Assembly (NCBI GenBank): GCA_013399305.1
Contig: VXAI01000091.1
Location: forward strand, 1,340,366-1,404,365
DNA from: Rostratula benghalensis
Lineage: Eukaryota > Chordata > Aves > Charadriiformes > Rostratulidae
Direction of reading: 5' to 3'
Length of the DNA stretch: 64,000 bases
Shown here: one piece after another, positions 38,401-51,600 of the stretch
How positions within the stretch are numbered: position 1 is the stretch's first letter
Layout of the letters: each line of letters opens with the position of its first letter
Made by a program: the position numbers and the translations under genes
The notes under the pieces: model-generated
Told to the model about the DNA's origin: nothing
Seen by the model: the letters and a program-made list of their open reading frames with translations, nothing else
The model's database searches: none

Positions 38401-41400
38401 TTTTCAAGCAATGAATAATTACAAAACATGCTCAAAATATTTTCTCCAGCATATTTTCTAATATGTTATACCTTTGGTAGAGGAAGATTTCTCAGTCTTT
38501 GAGTATTTAAGGCAATAATAATATCTGCCAGCATCAGGTATGAAGTTAACACCAGTAACAAATATAACCTTCCCGCTGGGCAGTCATTAAAAAGTTGTTT
38601 TTTCTGATTCCTGTATAAATATCTAGGTTAGTTTCTAAATAAAAAATCTGTGAACTTCAGTTGAAACAAAAATAACAGAACTATTTGAGGTTTGTTACAG
38701 TCACTTCTATATCCAGTTGACCTTGTCCCAATTTTAGCTTTGTTTCCTTTTTCTGTGTGGCATCTGGGAACCTGCTTTGAAAATAAAATCTACTCAGAGG
38801 GTCAAATCCTGAATATCTGACTCTGATAAAACTTCTAGCTAGCTTTGCCTGGCCAGGTCTTGAAAACAGTTGCCTTTACACTCCTCATTTGTTCTGTATC
38901 AGAGCTAAATTTCAGCCGCTAAGGCAATAAGAACATAGACCAAAATAGGATATATTGAATACAGTCAATTTAAAATTTATAATAATGGAAAAAAGTTACT
39001 ACCAGCTCAAGCATACAGGAATTTTAATAGTAAATAATGGTTGTACATTCAATGTTAAGAATTTGGGGAGCTTTTTAAAATGTGAAAGAAAAAAAAAAAA
39101 ACAACCTAACTTTACCTGAGAATCTAATATTAGCTTCAGCAAAGTATTTCCAATTCAGACCATATAGTGAGAACTAGACTATTCCTTTAAAATGCAAGCA
39201 CAGGCCACTTTTTCTAGGTTTTCATTATGAGATGAGAGGGGGAAAAAGAGGTAGTGCACATGCTGCTTCTTTCCTCTACATGTTAAGGACACATCGTCCA
39301 GCTTTTAACATTGCATTGTGCTGTAAAGCAAGATCAACACAGGTACCTGCCTCTTCTTTGTCCCTTCTTGCCCCACACTGGGAACGCGTACTGCCCATGT
39401 TACCTGCCTGGGAACATGATTGGTTTTTTTCTCTTCCTCAGTTTCTTGCTCTTCCTCTGTTCCTTGATCATCAAGATATTATTATCCTGACTTCTTTTAA
39501 AGTACTTTAGAACATTTAATAAAAATGCTATGTTTTCAGGACCAATTTCAGGATCACTGGTAATTGTTAAAGCAGTTTTGCTTATAAATAGCAATGATTT
39601 ACAGTCTGTTCAATGATGATCCAGTAGGTATCGGCAAAGCTTAAATTTCCCTGTTTCTCATTTATGCTACAAAAATTATATTCTGCTCTAATAAACTAAA
39701 AGAATCTCAAGACCTATACCTCAAAGATCTCATAAATCAGAGTTTGCCCACGGATATAATATAGATCTATTTTGAAATACTGTAATAAAAAATCAGAAGG
39801 CTTAGTTTGTAGCTGCCACTATATTGTGATAATTTCATATCTTTAAGATAGACATCTAACTGATAATTTCCACATAAACACTTCTGATCACATAAGTGGT
39901 CACAATAGCTGAGCAGAAACATTCATGTGTGCAGGTCTGTGCCCTGGCAAGTGGTGCAGTTCTCATTAGCCCAGTTAATTGCTAAGTGTCAATTGCTGCG
40001 ACTCAGTATACTGTCAGTGGCTAAGAATAGATCTTTTACAGCCCAACCAAGCAATAGCAAATGAAGCACTCCTCAATGCAGACCAGAGCTGCAGTGACCT
40101 CCACAGTGGCAGAGGTAAACTGTGTACAAAGTTTGCTGGCCATCCCTTGCCTTTTCCCAAATCAGCTGCATCTATGAAAGCCATACTGTACAAACTCTTA
40201 CTCCGTCGCCTGTTGTTTTTACCAGAAATGTAGAGAGAAGTATATACGTTTTGCATCCTCTTCGCTTCACCCAGAGTAATAGTCTCTTAAATTCTTACAG
40301 GAATAGCCACATCATTAAGCCAGGATCTGTGGGCCTGTATGTCCTGCTCATCTGTACCAATGAAGGAAGTACATACTGTTTGTTTCTTCCAGTAGGATAG
40401 CTGTTGATGTTGCATGGGACTATCAACAAATACAGGACCGGATGTTATTCCTACTGAAGTAAATGTTAATACACCCATAAGGAGAACAGGTGCTAAGAAC
40501 TTGGGAAACAGATACTACAAAACATACAGCTAAATTTGGAGGAGATTTTTGGATACCACCTACATGATAGAGCATGTAGTATTGATTTCAAACTATGTAG
40601 ACATTCATCTTGTAGAAACAACACGCAACAAAATAATTTGAGAGGAAGGCTGTAGCAGGATGGCTACACAGTTACAAAATTATGGCAGCAATTTCAGGAG
40701 ATTATACTTTACTAGATGAACAGTAAACCACCATATTCAGCATATAATATTCTACGTGTTGCATTTTGTGTCCAGCAAAAGATTTGCAAGAAAAATGCTG
40801 ACAGGCTTAAGAGTTTTGAAAAATTATCTTCTTAAGCAGTCAACAGCCTAGAGAAAGATTCTTTCCAAGAGCATCATGAGTTCTAACATCCTATAGAAAA
40901 CAGCAATTATTTTCTCAAATAATATATGCCAGATGTAAACTATGTACCGTTAACTGAAGTACTAGATCGTAAAGCAATCAGATACACTTGATTTCAAATA
41001 AAAATGGTCTTAATACTAAAGTAACAAAATTATAAAATGTCATGATTAAAATGACTTTGATTTGAGCTACTTGAATATATGCTCTATTAACAGTTTCGTT
41101 CTACAGTGCACAAAAATTCCTCACAAAATAAAGCTTTTGCAGGCCTTACTTTGGTAAGGAGAAGTGAAAAAAGATTAATTCTTTCTTTCTGGTTCTTTTG
41201 CTTCTTCCACCATCTATCTTAGACCCTAAATGATGCAGATGAGTATGGCATAAACTAGGCACACAAATCAGCCAACGAAAAGTTACACAATAGATCATGT
41301 GCACAAAATTAATGCAAATCAGTTGAAGAGCTTAGTCAGAAAGTGCAAATGAGAAGTGGTGGACTTTTATCAGTAAGCCTTCAACAAACTCTACTGAGGA

Positions 41401-44400
41401 TATCCAAATGATGTTCTTAAAGGTTTATAATTTGATGACTCTACCTGCATGTCCCTCAGATAAGTACATTCATCTGTCTTATTTCAGGACTGTTCTTTCT
41501 GTCTTTCAAAATAATCTTGACGGAGATGGTAGAGCTTTACAAAACATTGATTTTTGAGAAGAGAAGTTGATCGAACATTTGCACAGATACTTTTTTACTT
41601 TTCATTATTTTTCTTTTGAGAATCTGCAACAGAGGATAAATGTTGAAATTTTCATTTCAGATTGTTGACATTGGCAAAGCTATAGGAAACTGTAATAAAA
41701 AGAACTATGCAATGTTAACTTTGAATACTAGTACTGATTCCACCTAAGATATATTGATTTCAATATTATTTTCTCTGCTCCATAATGGAGAAATATGTAG
41801 GAATTGAGACCTTTAAGTATTTTTCATTCATTTATGAAATATTATGTTCTATTCTCAATTATTAATTATTAATGCAATTTATTTATAAACTGTAAGGATC
41901 AAATTCTTTCTAGAATAACTGAAGCAAAGTCAATTCCAATGGTCAGTTTGACCCAGTATGCTTACTCTTACGTCTGCAAAAATCTTTTTGAAAATGCAGA
42001 CCTAGAGAATGGAAAGAATGAATAGGAATGAAAAAAGACCACAAGGTCTGACACTGTGAATTAATCCTTTCCCTCCACTGGCTCATTTAAGGACTTTTCC
42101 CTTGTTTTTAGGAGTGCATTCCCTGTTTTGTTTACCAAAGTGCAGAGGGAAGAACTGAGCCAAGGTCTGTTCCCCTTCTGCTCCGGTTTACAAGGCAAGT
42201 CTTGTAAAGACTCTGGGGGAGTCACCTGCTCCCAAAGATATGCAGCAGTATCATAAGTATTTCAACTATTGTCTGTACAGTGGTGAGCTCCCAGAAGCAT
42301 TGGTCTCTCACTGGAACACGATGCCTCCCCTGGGAAAACATGAGTTTGTGTAGTGCCTAGCTGTGCTTATGGGGATAACTGAGCTTTCTGCATGGCATAT
42401 TAAAATTCGGATTAGTTCTTACTCCTTTTAAATGTGCCTTTGTGGTTTGTAATTAACTGTTCCTTGAGCACATTATCAACATCTGATGACAAAAAGTCCA
42501 GTGTGTGCATTATTTTAGTTTAGTTTTCCTGGGAATATGGCTTGCAACTGTAACATTTGTAAGCTTTTGTGTCACCTATCTGCCAGCCCCTAGAAAACCT
42601 CTTGGCTACTTTTACCCAAATTCAACAGAGAGCTAGAAGACTCATCTGTATTCATTTTCTACAAATCTCATGAAAATAAGCAGTCAGAGAGGCAAGGGGC
42701 ATTCAGACTTTGCTCTCCTGGAAGGAAAGGCTGCAGTCTGACTGTAATCGTGGCCAGGCGTAATAGAATCCAAATTCACCCTCAGATACAAATTGTAGAA
42801 AATCAGACTTCATTAATTCCACTACTCACAGAACTACATGTTTTAGGTAGTATATCTACACTGGAAATTCAAACGGTAGTAATATCGTTGCTAATTTATG
42901 GAGCTTTAACACTTTTGTACACTGAGGTATAGAAACAGAAAGACATATCTATAGCCTGATCCAGCTTCCGTCAACATCAAAGAATTCTTTCCACCAAGTT
43001 AAGTGGGAGTTGGATTAATTATCCATCATAAACATTTATAATAGCAACATTAAAACATAATTTATTCTTTAAAAGACTCAAAAGCAGAAACAAAAGAAAC
43101 ATTTTAATCCAGCTTTAAATGCCATGGTAGATTTCATTTATACAAATAGCAGCATAAAAGGAAAACATAAATCCATATTCATAAAGGCATAAATGAGTGT
43201 ATCATAAGTGCAAGTAATGTTCACTCCTTCACTACTCCTGTAACTTTATTATATTTTGGAAATGAAACTTTCCATTATGTTTGTCCTCTGTGCTTACAGA
43301 GGTGGTTTTCACCAAAGTACAAGATGGCCAAAATTATTCTGTTGGATGGAAAATTAATGTATATGAGGTATGGAATTCCATGACTTCTTTTTTAAAACAT
43401 CTATATAAATTAGCATGAAAATTTTCAGACCTGGCTTTCATGGATTCGTGGAAGTCCTACAGAGGCTTCGGTAAATGCCTCCATTGAGGAAGTATTTCAT
43501 ATCCTCCAGTAGCGTGCTATTCCACCCACGAGAGCATTCAAATGCTTTTGAACGTACGTTAAAGCTCAGCTAAGAAACCATTAACTGTCCAGATTAGTCC
43601 TGTACAGGAAAATCCTGCATGGGGAAATGGAAATTCCATGGCAAGCTCCTAGCAGAGTTTCCGCTCTATTGTTCTCGTAGGGAGAAAAGGGGGATTGTGT
43701 TCCCACAGAACGAGCCATGGTTTCAGTCCAAGGGGTTCTCATAGGATTCATCAGGGTTTAGGCACAATCACATATAAAACTTCTGTGTCTTCAAGTTGAA
43801 TTTGGATCCTCATTTCCCAAAGAATTGTACTATCAAGGACTCCTGCTCGAGTTGCTACTGCCCTAGAAAGGAGGTTATTGAAATTTAGGTAGATTAAACG
43901 TGCTCAGGGCAAAGCTAATGTCAGTTAAGAACTTTTTTGGGTACCTCTGAGTCTCTGGATTTGCCTTTACTCAAGGCAAATCCTCGGTCTTATGAAAGAG
44001 CATCCAGAATAGGATGAATGTTCCTGAAAAGGAAACACTGTTTCCATCTATAGAATTTGTCCTGGGGTTGTGGTTTTTGTACACTGGGAAGTGTTTGGAC
44101 TGTTTAAGCCTACATTCAGCTGCTGATCATTGTATCAGTACATATGTGCACTCATCAAGTACTTTTTAGAAGGAAAAAAGAGAGAGTTTTAAATATAAGC
44201 TGTAGTTATAGGAATAGTTTCCAGTCTAGAAATGTGCCCTGACTGGATACTGAGTGAGTAACAGGGCAGGTGTGTAAGTTAGCCCACCTCTCCCCTGTCC
44301 CTGCTCTTCTTGCCTCCACAAAAAGAAAGTGTATGCATCACCCAGACTCATAGCATACTCCATCGAGTCCCCTGAACTGACCTATCGTCAGTACCTGGTA

Positions 44401-44642
44401 GCACACAATTAAACCTTGATAGAGCGCAACTAATTGACTAGATACTGATTTCAAATCAATACAAGCATATAGGATTTTACTCAAAGACCATTACTCACCT
44501 ATATAAATTTGAAAATCTAAACTGTGTCATGATCGACTCACACAGGATATAGGTTCTTCAATAGGATTATGACTTCTGAATGCAAACCTTAAGCATCTTA
44601 AGTAGCCAGTACATTTTGGAAATATTTTTAAGACACTATTTC
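29468..44642. other. Gene-poor intergenic sequence
   Basis: AT-rich sequence with few repeats: A-runs near 32172, 34289-34302 and 39090, and an old repeat at 42955-43021. No reading frame exceeds 100 codons and none shows a known domain. No RNA gene was found. Low repeat density over 15 kb would suit a regulatory landscape, but that is inference. Confidence 0.75.
42955..43021 (+). repeat. Probable ancient self-complementary repeat remnant
   Basis: The segment GCCTGATCCAGCTTCCGTCA ... TTAAGTGGGAGTTGGATTAA has complementary ends (GATCCA near the left, TGGATT near the right) and resembles the old sauropsid 'gatccaaagcccattgaagtcaatgg' repeat. Diverged; family not certain. Confidence 0.35.
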
Positions 44643-44746
44643 ATCATAGAGTGATAGAATAGTTCAGATTGGAAGGGACCTTAGAGATAATTGGGTTCCA
44701 ACCCCCCTGACATGGACAGGGACACCTCCCACTAGACCAGGTTGTT
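44643..44746 (-). mobile_element. CR1 LINE 3' end fragment, reverse orientation
   Basis: ATCATAGAGTGATAGAATAG, TTGGAAGGGACCTTAGAGAT, GGTTCCAACCCCCCTGACAT and CACCTCCCACTAGACCAGG are the reverse complement of the CR1 3' end. The tail octamers lie at the left side, so the element points left. About 105 bases survive. Confidence 0.93.
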
Positions 44747-45560
44747 AGACTTTTCACTGCTAGTGTGCTTTTATCAATCCCTTATTGAATGAATTTATTT
44801 TTGTGATACAACTGCAGTCTGTAAATTCTCAGAAGAAAGAAATCTTAAGATCCAAGTCCGCTGCCATGAATGACAAAATGAATTCTGGTGTTAAGTGAAA
44901 TGGGAGCAAGAGCAAGGTATGTTGACAATGAAATGGTAACTCTGCAGTGAAAAAGCAGACCATAGCAGACAGCTGCAATTCTGTTTCTTCTGCAAAGATG
45001 GATCATTGATAAGAGTTCTTTTGTTTCTAAAAGATACTATTGGTGATTTTAAAAGAACACTTGGCCTGTTTCAGTTTAGTTGATCATGAATTAGTACTTA
45101 TCTTTCCTAACAGATTTTCTTCTTCATAAACTTAAATTACAACCCAGAGGTTTGTAAACTGTCAGGCTCTGATTGACACTTCTTCCAGATTGGATAATAT
45201 ATTTCCTTTTTGACACTCATTGGACTAAAATTAGTAAATTGATTCCTTGTTTCTCACCTAGTTTACTCCTCTATATTGCGATTGTTTGTATAAAGTATTT
45301 TGGATGATGATTTCTCCAGTAAAATAATTTGAAATCCTTCCAGGTTCACAACACATAGTATTTAAGTTCATTATCATTAAAATTAAACATTAAAATATTT
45401 TCCATACACTGCTGTAGATTATTAGTGTAACTATGTTTGGAGGAGGGAAGGAAAACATATTGTTACTTCCATTCATTTCTTAAAATAAAATAAAACCTGG
45501 CTTTTTTTTCCACATTATGCAGACATGCTCAGCTTGTTTAATGGCATGTATAAAATATTA

Positions 45561-45586
45561 AAAACAAAACAAACAAACAAACAAAA
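45561..45586 (+). repeat. (AAAC)n simple repeat
   Basis: AAAACAAAACAAACAAACAA followed by ACAAAA, a short A-rich tetranucleotide repeat in AT-rich intergenic sequence. Confidence 0.93.
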
Positions 45587-45823
45587 AGTGAAGTATTTTG
45601 CTTAAACTATTTGAGATATCTCTTCTAAAAGAAATACATCAACTATTTGCTAATTTTGCTTGAGACAGATAGTTTGGAGGAAAAGACCTCAGCGTGGAGG
45701 AGTTTGAAAAGTTGTGGTGGTATTATTTAATGTAAAATATTGATATAGTATTATACTTTTCTAATCTAGCAGTAATTTGGAGAAAAGTCGGTTTTGGAAG
45801 AAGATCACCATGTCCTGCAAGGA

Positions 45824-45841
45824 ACTTTAGTTAACTAAAGT
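45824..45841. repeat. Perfect 18-bp palindrome
   Basis: ACTTTAGTTAACTAAAGT is its own reverse complement. It is followed at once by a second inverted pair, TCCTCT (about 45841-45846) and AGAGGA (about 45868-45873), which could form a stem with a loop of about 21 bases. Confidence 0.9.
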
Positions 45842-48584
45842 CCTCTTTAGAGAACTTAGTCCTTTTTAGAGGACATTGAGAAGACTTAATGCGTAGTTCC
45901 ATCATAGTTTGGATTATCCAAAATGTGTTCAGAAGAAGCAAAGGCTGTTGCAGAGGAAACCTGAACTGCCAAAAGAGAAGGCAGTAGAGAAACTGGATCA
46001 GATTTATTATCAAAATAGCAAACAATCAGACTGCATTAATTTGATGTCTGTGAGCAACTTGCAACAGATTAATCTTTGAGATGTTTATCAAAAAAGACTA
46101 TCAGAGTTATAATTTTCTGAGGAAGACAGGAATAGAAATGGAGCATTATGAATTCTTAATTTATTCTGGGTTGCAATGATATCTGCAAGTACATTAATGA
46201 AAGAGAGTTTACCTGGATAGTAGGAATGTAATGCAGAGTGTATTAAGACTTCCTGTAATGGCTTCAGTGCAAAGGAATTTATATTACTCATTAATAACAT
46301 TTTTGGAGGATGTCACAAAAATATATAGAAACTGTTCACTGGTTTGGTTTGAATTTGCCCAATAATTTTAGCAGAAATACTTTTAAAAGATCAAAAAGTA
46401 ATAATTGACGTATGTACAAAATGAATTATTTTGATATATGAGTGTTTATGTAAGTGACTTAAAAGTCAAAGAAAAGAAGGACTAGGCTCTGTAGTTGGAC
46501 CATCCAGATGCAAAATGGGAGATGCATAGCACAATCCAGTTTCTTGGGAAGTTTCGAAATAATGTTACTGAAGATTTGCACTCACCCCTCACTATTCCTT
46601 AGTACACTAGGATGGGGCTTTTTCAATGTCCTTAATTGATCCTGTCCATTTACAAAAAGAGAGGTATAGTGAGAATATAGTGCATGGTGGCTGGCAAAGG
46701 CATAAAACACCTGGGTTCAAATATTGTGCTCTAATACAAAGCAGAGCATCTCCATCTGAACAGACTGAGGATCCACCTGAAGTCACCTATGCTACACTGT
46801 GGCAGCACTGCTCAGGAAGAAGCATAATACAGGTTCAAGTCTTCTCAGGTAGAAAATGGATCTCCTCACCATTCCCCCCCTTCCTGGGCTGTCTGATATG
46901 CGGAGAAGCCCTGTCAGTAATACCACTTGGAATCTAATTCTCCATTTCCCTGGTTTTTATCAATGTGCACCTGGAAACCAAAATGCTTTGGAAATGGCAA
47001 ACTGTTAGACTAACTACTACCAAGACATTTCAGCTTTAGGGGATCAAAGGTAAGATTTCTCCAGTCTGGAAGAACTGGGTTCCATTAAATTTTCTGGATT
47101 TCAATCTTGGTGACAAGAAATAAAAGTGTTTGAATAGGCATATTGTCTGTGTAATTGGTTCGACAGCTCGCTCAAAACCCCCTCAAAAAACAAAAGTAAA
47201 CAAACAGAAAAAAAATCCCACAAAACCCTCTCAGAGTCTTTGCCCCCCAAGTAAGGTTCCTTGCTTAATGCTGCAGAATTGAGTCTCACCCTTCGAAGAA
47301 AAAAACTTTCAGATTGTCTTGAATAATTCATTTTCATTTTCTGACTGAATTTCATAACAGTTGGTTGAATGTAACTCTTCTGACTTGTCAAGAATCCACG
47401 TGTCATGTAGTGCACATTTGGATACATGTAAAGATGTTCAGCTTTCTCATCTGCATTTCTGAGAGTAGGAACATTGTCTCAGTACTCCTTAGATTTCCAG
47501 CTGGCATTTCTTGATCTAGGTGAATGGTCACTGAGGCACAATATTATCATTGCTTACATACCACCCATATCTTAGAAAAATGTTATTGTTGCACTTGCTG
47601 CTGTTTGCTATTGTATAAAATGAAGAGACTTAAACTAAAAATGTCATCTGTTGAGCACATATGCTTTTACTTCCAAGAATCTGCATAATTTAATTATATT
47701 ATCTATTACAAAATGTGCTTCTTTCAAAAAAGTGATATTTGAACAAATTATTTTAATTAATACTAAATTTTAATGCATGTCATTGAACATCTATTTTTCT
47801 TAGGCAGAATATGCTGTCGTTCACTGATGTGGTACAGGTAAATTCATGTAATAAGAGGATTTAGTTTTTTAACTACCACTTGCACAATCTGGCAGCATTC
47901 ATTCTCGATATTTTTTGTTATGTATTTGATGGCAGAGGATGTTGTACACTAGACTGCATCTTTAGTCTCTGTTCTGAGCCAGCGTACTTTCTTCCTTTAC
48001 TAGATCTGTGTCCTTTGTCTATTACCCCCACTTCTCTACTTATTTACTTACACTTTTCTATAAAAGCACGGTAAAATCCTTGTACTTTGCAGACTGCATT
48101 TAGAGTCTGGGCTAGGTTTCCTTCTCTAGACAGAAAGTGCAGAATCAAAAAAAGTTCACTTAAATAAATGCTTTTTTGTTAGCTTGAGGCTAACAGAACT
48201 TGTGATCTGTCAAATTTGAAAAGGAAATTAATTTCAAAGATATGAACATGTAGAATGAACCTGCTGCCCTACAGAATTTATCCTGTCGCTGTCAGTTAAT
48301 GTGCCTGGGACAATCGTAGCTGGTGCGGTAATGCAGAAAGACAGTGCTTCAAAGAATTCCCAGAATCTTTGGGGGAACTTAGAAAACACATAGGACAGTT
48401 AACTCAAGCAAGAAGTGAGCTCTCTTAAACACCCAAAATAATGAAATATTTTGTAGGGTTTTTTTCCCCCACATTCAATATAAATTTGTTTGCATAAGAC
48501 TGTGTGAACCACGATTGCTACAAATTCTATAAAACCTGTAGAAATTTTGTGTTTAACTTCTTCGTAACACTCTAGATGAGTGGA

Positions 48585-48682
48585 AAGGAGAGGAGAGGAG
48601 AGGAGAGGAGAGGAGAGGAGAGGAGAGGAGAGGAGAGGAGAGGAGAGGAGAGGAGAGGAGAGGAGAGGAGAGGAGAGGAGAG
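48585..48682 (+). repeat. (GGAGA)n microsatellite
   Basis: About 98 bases of almost pure GGAGA units, roughly 20 copies, all purine on the + strand. The pentamer keeps every frame open on both strands, so apparent proteins here (Gly-Glu-Glu-Arg or Leu-Leu-Ser-Ser patterns) are not genes. Homopurine mirror-symmetric tracts can form triplex DNA. Confidence 0.98.
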
Positions 48683-51600
48683 AGCAATTCAAGCAGATAG
48701 AATGTTAGCACAGGTGAGAAGCATCTTAGGGCTGCAAAGGCAGCTTACAGATAACTCCTCTAAATGCTCACGTTCCCATTGCTTTAGACAGCATACATCC
48801 CTGCATCTTAGATAGATTTTGGTTTTATTTAGTAAGGCTTCCCTTAGGCCAGAGGGGAGTTCCATCTAATTAAAGAAGGATTTGTAAGTATTTTCCCAAA
48901 AAGGTCCCAGTACCTGACAGATGAGACTAGGGACCAGTGGTACTTTGAAGTGTGAAGTTAGCTGTACTACCCAAACAACACAACATTACCAGGTACCAAC
49001 TTTTCTGTCACAACTTGACCATGTGATGCAATGGTGACCAGCTCTCCTCTTCTGCTGCCACCACTCCCTTCTACAGCACTGTCTCTAATTTATTTAAAGT
49101 ATTGCAGAGGTAAAACTAACATGCAGTTGTGACAAAACATTACCATTCTTGAAGTTCACTGTTTGTTAGTGGCTTATAGAAGTTATGACCCATTTCTTAT
49201 TTTAGGTCAAGGATATTTTATTTGCGTTTACTAATTTTTTCAGTCTTTGTATTTGGAATATTTTAATAGTATGGTTTCTACCCTCAAACATCCTGAAGGA
49301 AGACCTACAAATATATGTAAATTTAGAAATAGCAATTTGACTAACAATAACATTAGCCACTTCAATGTGATTTTTAAAGATACTTGTGATTTTGTTGCTC
49401 TAGCAGTAGTAATAAAGAGAAAAGTGTTCTACCCAGAGTGTAGCTGTGAAAGAAGCAGAAAAATGCATCTAAATGGAGACCTAGGACTACCAAAGAACCT
49501 GTTCTCTGCCTACCTTCACCCAGCATTATATTGACAATATCTGATTTCCTTTAGGTTTCATCCATCAGTAAAGGTGATCAATAACCTCTGTCCCACCGGA
49601 CAGAAATTGCCAGCACATGGTAGGACTTGAGGTCTCATTGGGACTCATCTGACATACGTTCCGCAACAGGCAACAAAAGTTCTCTGCACTGTTCCCAGAT
49701 TGTTGACAAAGCTCATTTTATAGGTTTTGTTGCACCTTTGTAATGACTGAAATGAGTGAAAGCTTTGAGCTATAAAATACAAGACAGGAAATTAGTTCAG
49801 AAAACAGACATGAATAAAATAGTATTTTGGAATGAATGGGAAGTTTTGTAAAAGACAGGGCCCCTGATTGCTCTGATTTGAACTCAAAACAATAATTTCA
49901 GATAATATTGCTGCAATTTAATCAAATGTTTCCATATCAGATATGGGGTGCTTTGCATTGAGGTCCCAGGAACTGAAAAATCAGCCCTGAATGGGCTTAA
50001 ATACAATGCCTAAGAAGAACCTAAGTTCATGTCAACACAATTCCCCAATGAATATTCTCCCCAGCAGAAGGATTAAATAGAGAGACAGACTTTGGCATTT
50101 AAAAGGATATAATTTAAAGGACAACAATCAGGTTCAACCTTTTGTACATGATATGACCATTAAATGGATGAGACTATACATAGACATATATATAACAGGA
50201 AAAGAACAAATAAAAGGAATTAACCTCTAATAGCTTTTAATACAAGATACAATATTAATAACTAATGCCTAGTTCCCATCTGAGAATTGCAAATATCCTG
50301 ATAATATTCTAAATGTTGGCTCTTCCTGGGTAAGCAGTCTTGTGTCCTATTTATTCTACATATGCTATCAATATTGTCATGGTTACAGTCCAAGTAAATT
50401 ATTAATATATATGTATAAAAATTCTGAGACCATTTAGATTTAGAAAGAAATTCAGCAGAACAGCCTTTATAGCTTTGCACATTGCTTTTGTACCTACAAA
50501 AAGCCAAGTTTATTATGTCAAAGTTCATCAGAACCATAGCTGATTAAAGATACATGTATTTCACATAAGTAATTATTAGCTAGAACTTGATGAAATTAAT
50601 TAAAGCATTTCTATCAGCTTCAGTAGGTGTTCAGTCCTCTAGTTATATGCATAAAGTTCTTATAATTAAAAGTTAGCTTCAGTGGGTTTTAGGAGCAAGC
50701 CAAATGCAGATTTTTTCTATAAAAAAATGTTCATCAGATAGCCATAGTTAAACCAACATTCTTTTTGTCACTTATAAGCTTTAAATATCACTTATTGAAG
50801 ATTGCATTTAAATAGCAAAAAGACAAAGCATGGAATATAAACTAAAATGTCTATTTGAATTATTCATGATGATCTGGAAAAATTAATTGATACAGAGAGA
50901 ATAATAAATGTCCAAGGAATATTCTTTTTGATAATTTTCACTTTTCCTTGTCTATTTTGTTAAAGGGGGGAAAAAATCTAAATTGAGTCCCCTTCTGTAC
51001 CAACACATTTTCTCTTTGTTATATGTTTCTCCGCTCAGCCAGACTGAACCCAGAGATACCAATGACAAATCTGCCCTGGTTTATCCATTACTACAAACAA
51101 AAATAAAACAACAACAAAAAAAGACTTTCCTAATACCCTAGAAACTCAGAGAGATTATTTTCTGCACTAAAGGGAAAATATATCAGCCTTCACTACTTCT
51201 AGCTGCCATATAAAATTCTCAACATATACCTCATTCCCTTTTATGAGCCAAAATACAGAAGAGTTGTTACATACTATCTCCTGCCATTTAGATGGAGTTA
51301 GGAAATGTTTACTGATATGTTTGCTAATAACTGTTGAGTAGATACATAACTTGCAGGCATACTTTCTATGGAATCAAAGAGTTTTACGCTAACTCCTCTA
51401 CAAAGAGCAAAATAGTATCCCATCTCTGTCACATGAGGGGAGGGCATTTAAAATTCATATTTGAAAGACAAGAGTCTAAACACGCTGTAGATTCTGTAAT
51501 GACTGTTTAGTTCCCACTGTAAGAATGTACTTTAAAGCTGATGGCCCATCAGTCAAGGCTGATCACTCGTCATCAAGACGTGGTAACGGCCACCACAGGA

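Noticed and set aside
46680..46790. ACCTGGGTTCAAATATTGTG, which resembles the tRNA-derived part of a SINE
   Set aside because: Only one short stretch matches by eye. The rest does not follow a SINE consensus, so it was not annotated.
48399..48815. Repetitive Leu-Leu-Ser-Ser-Pro and Gly-Glu-Glu-Arg proteins on both strands
   Set aside because: They are translations of the (GGAGA)n microsatellite.
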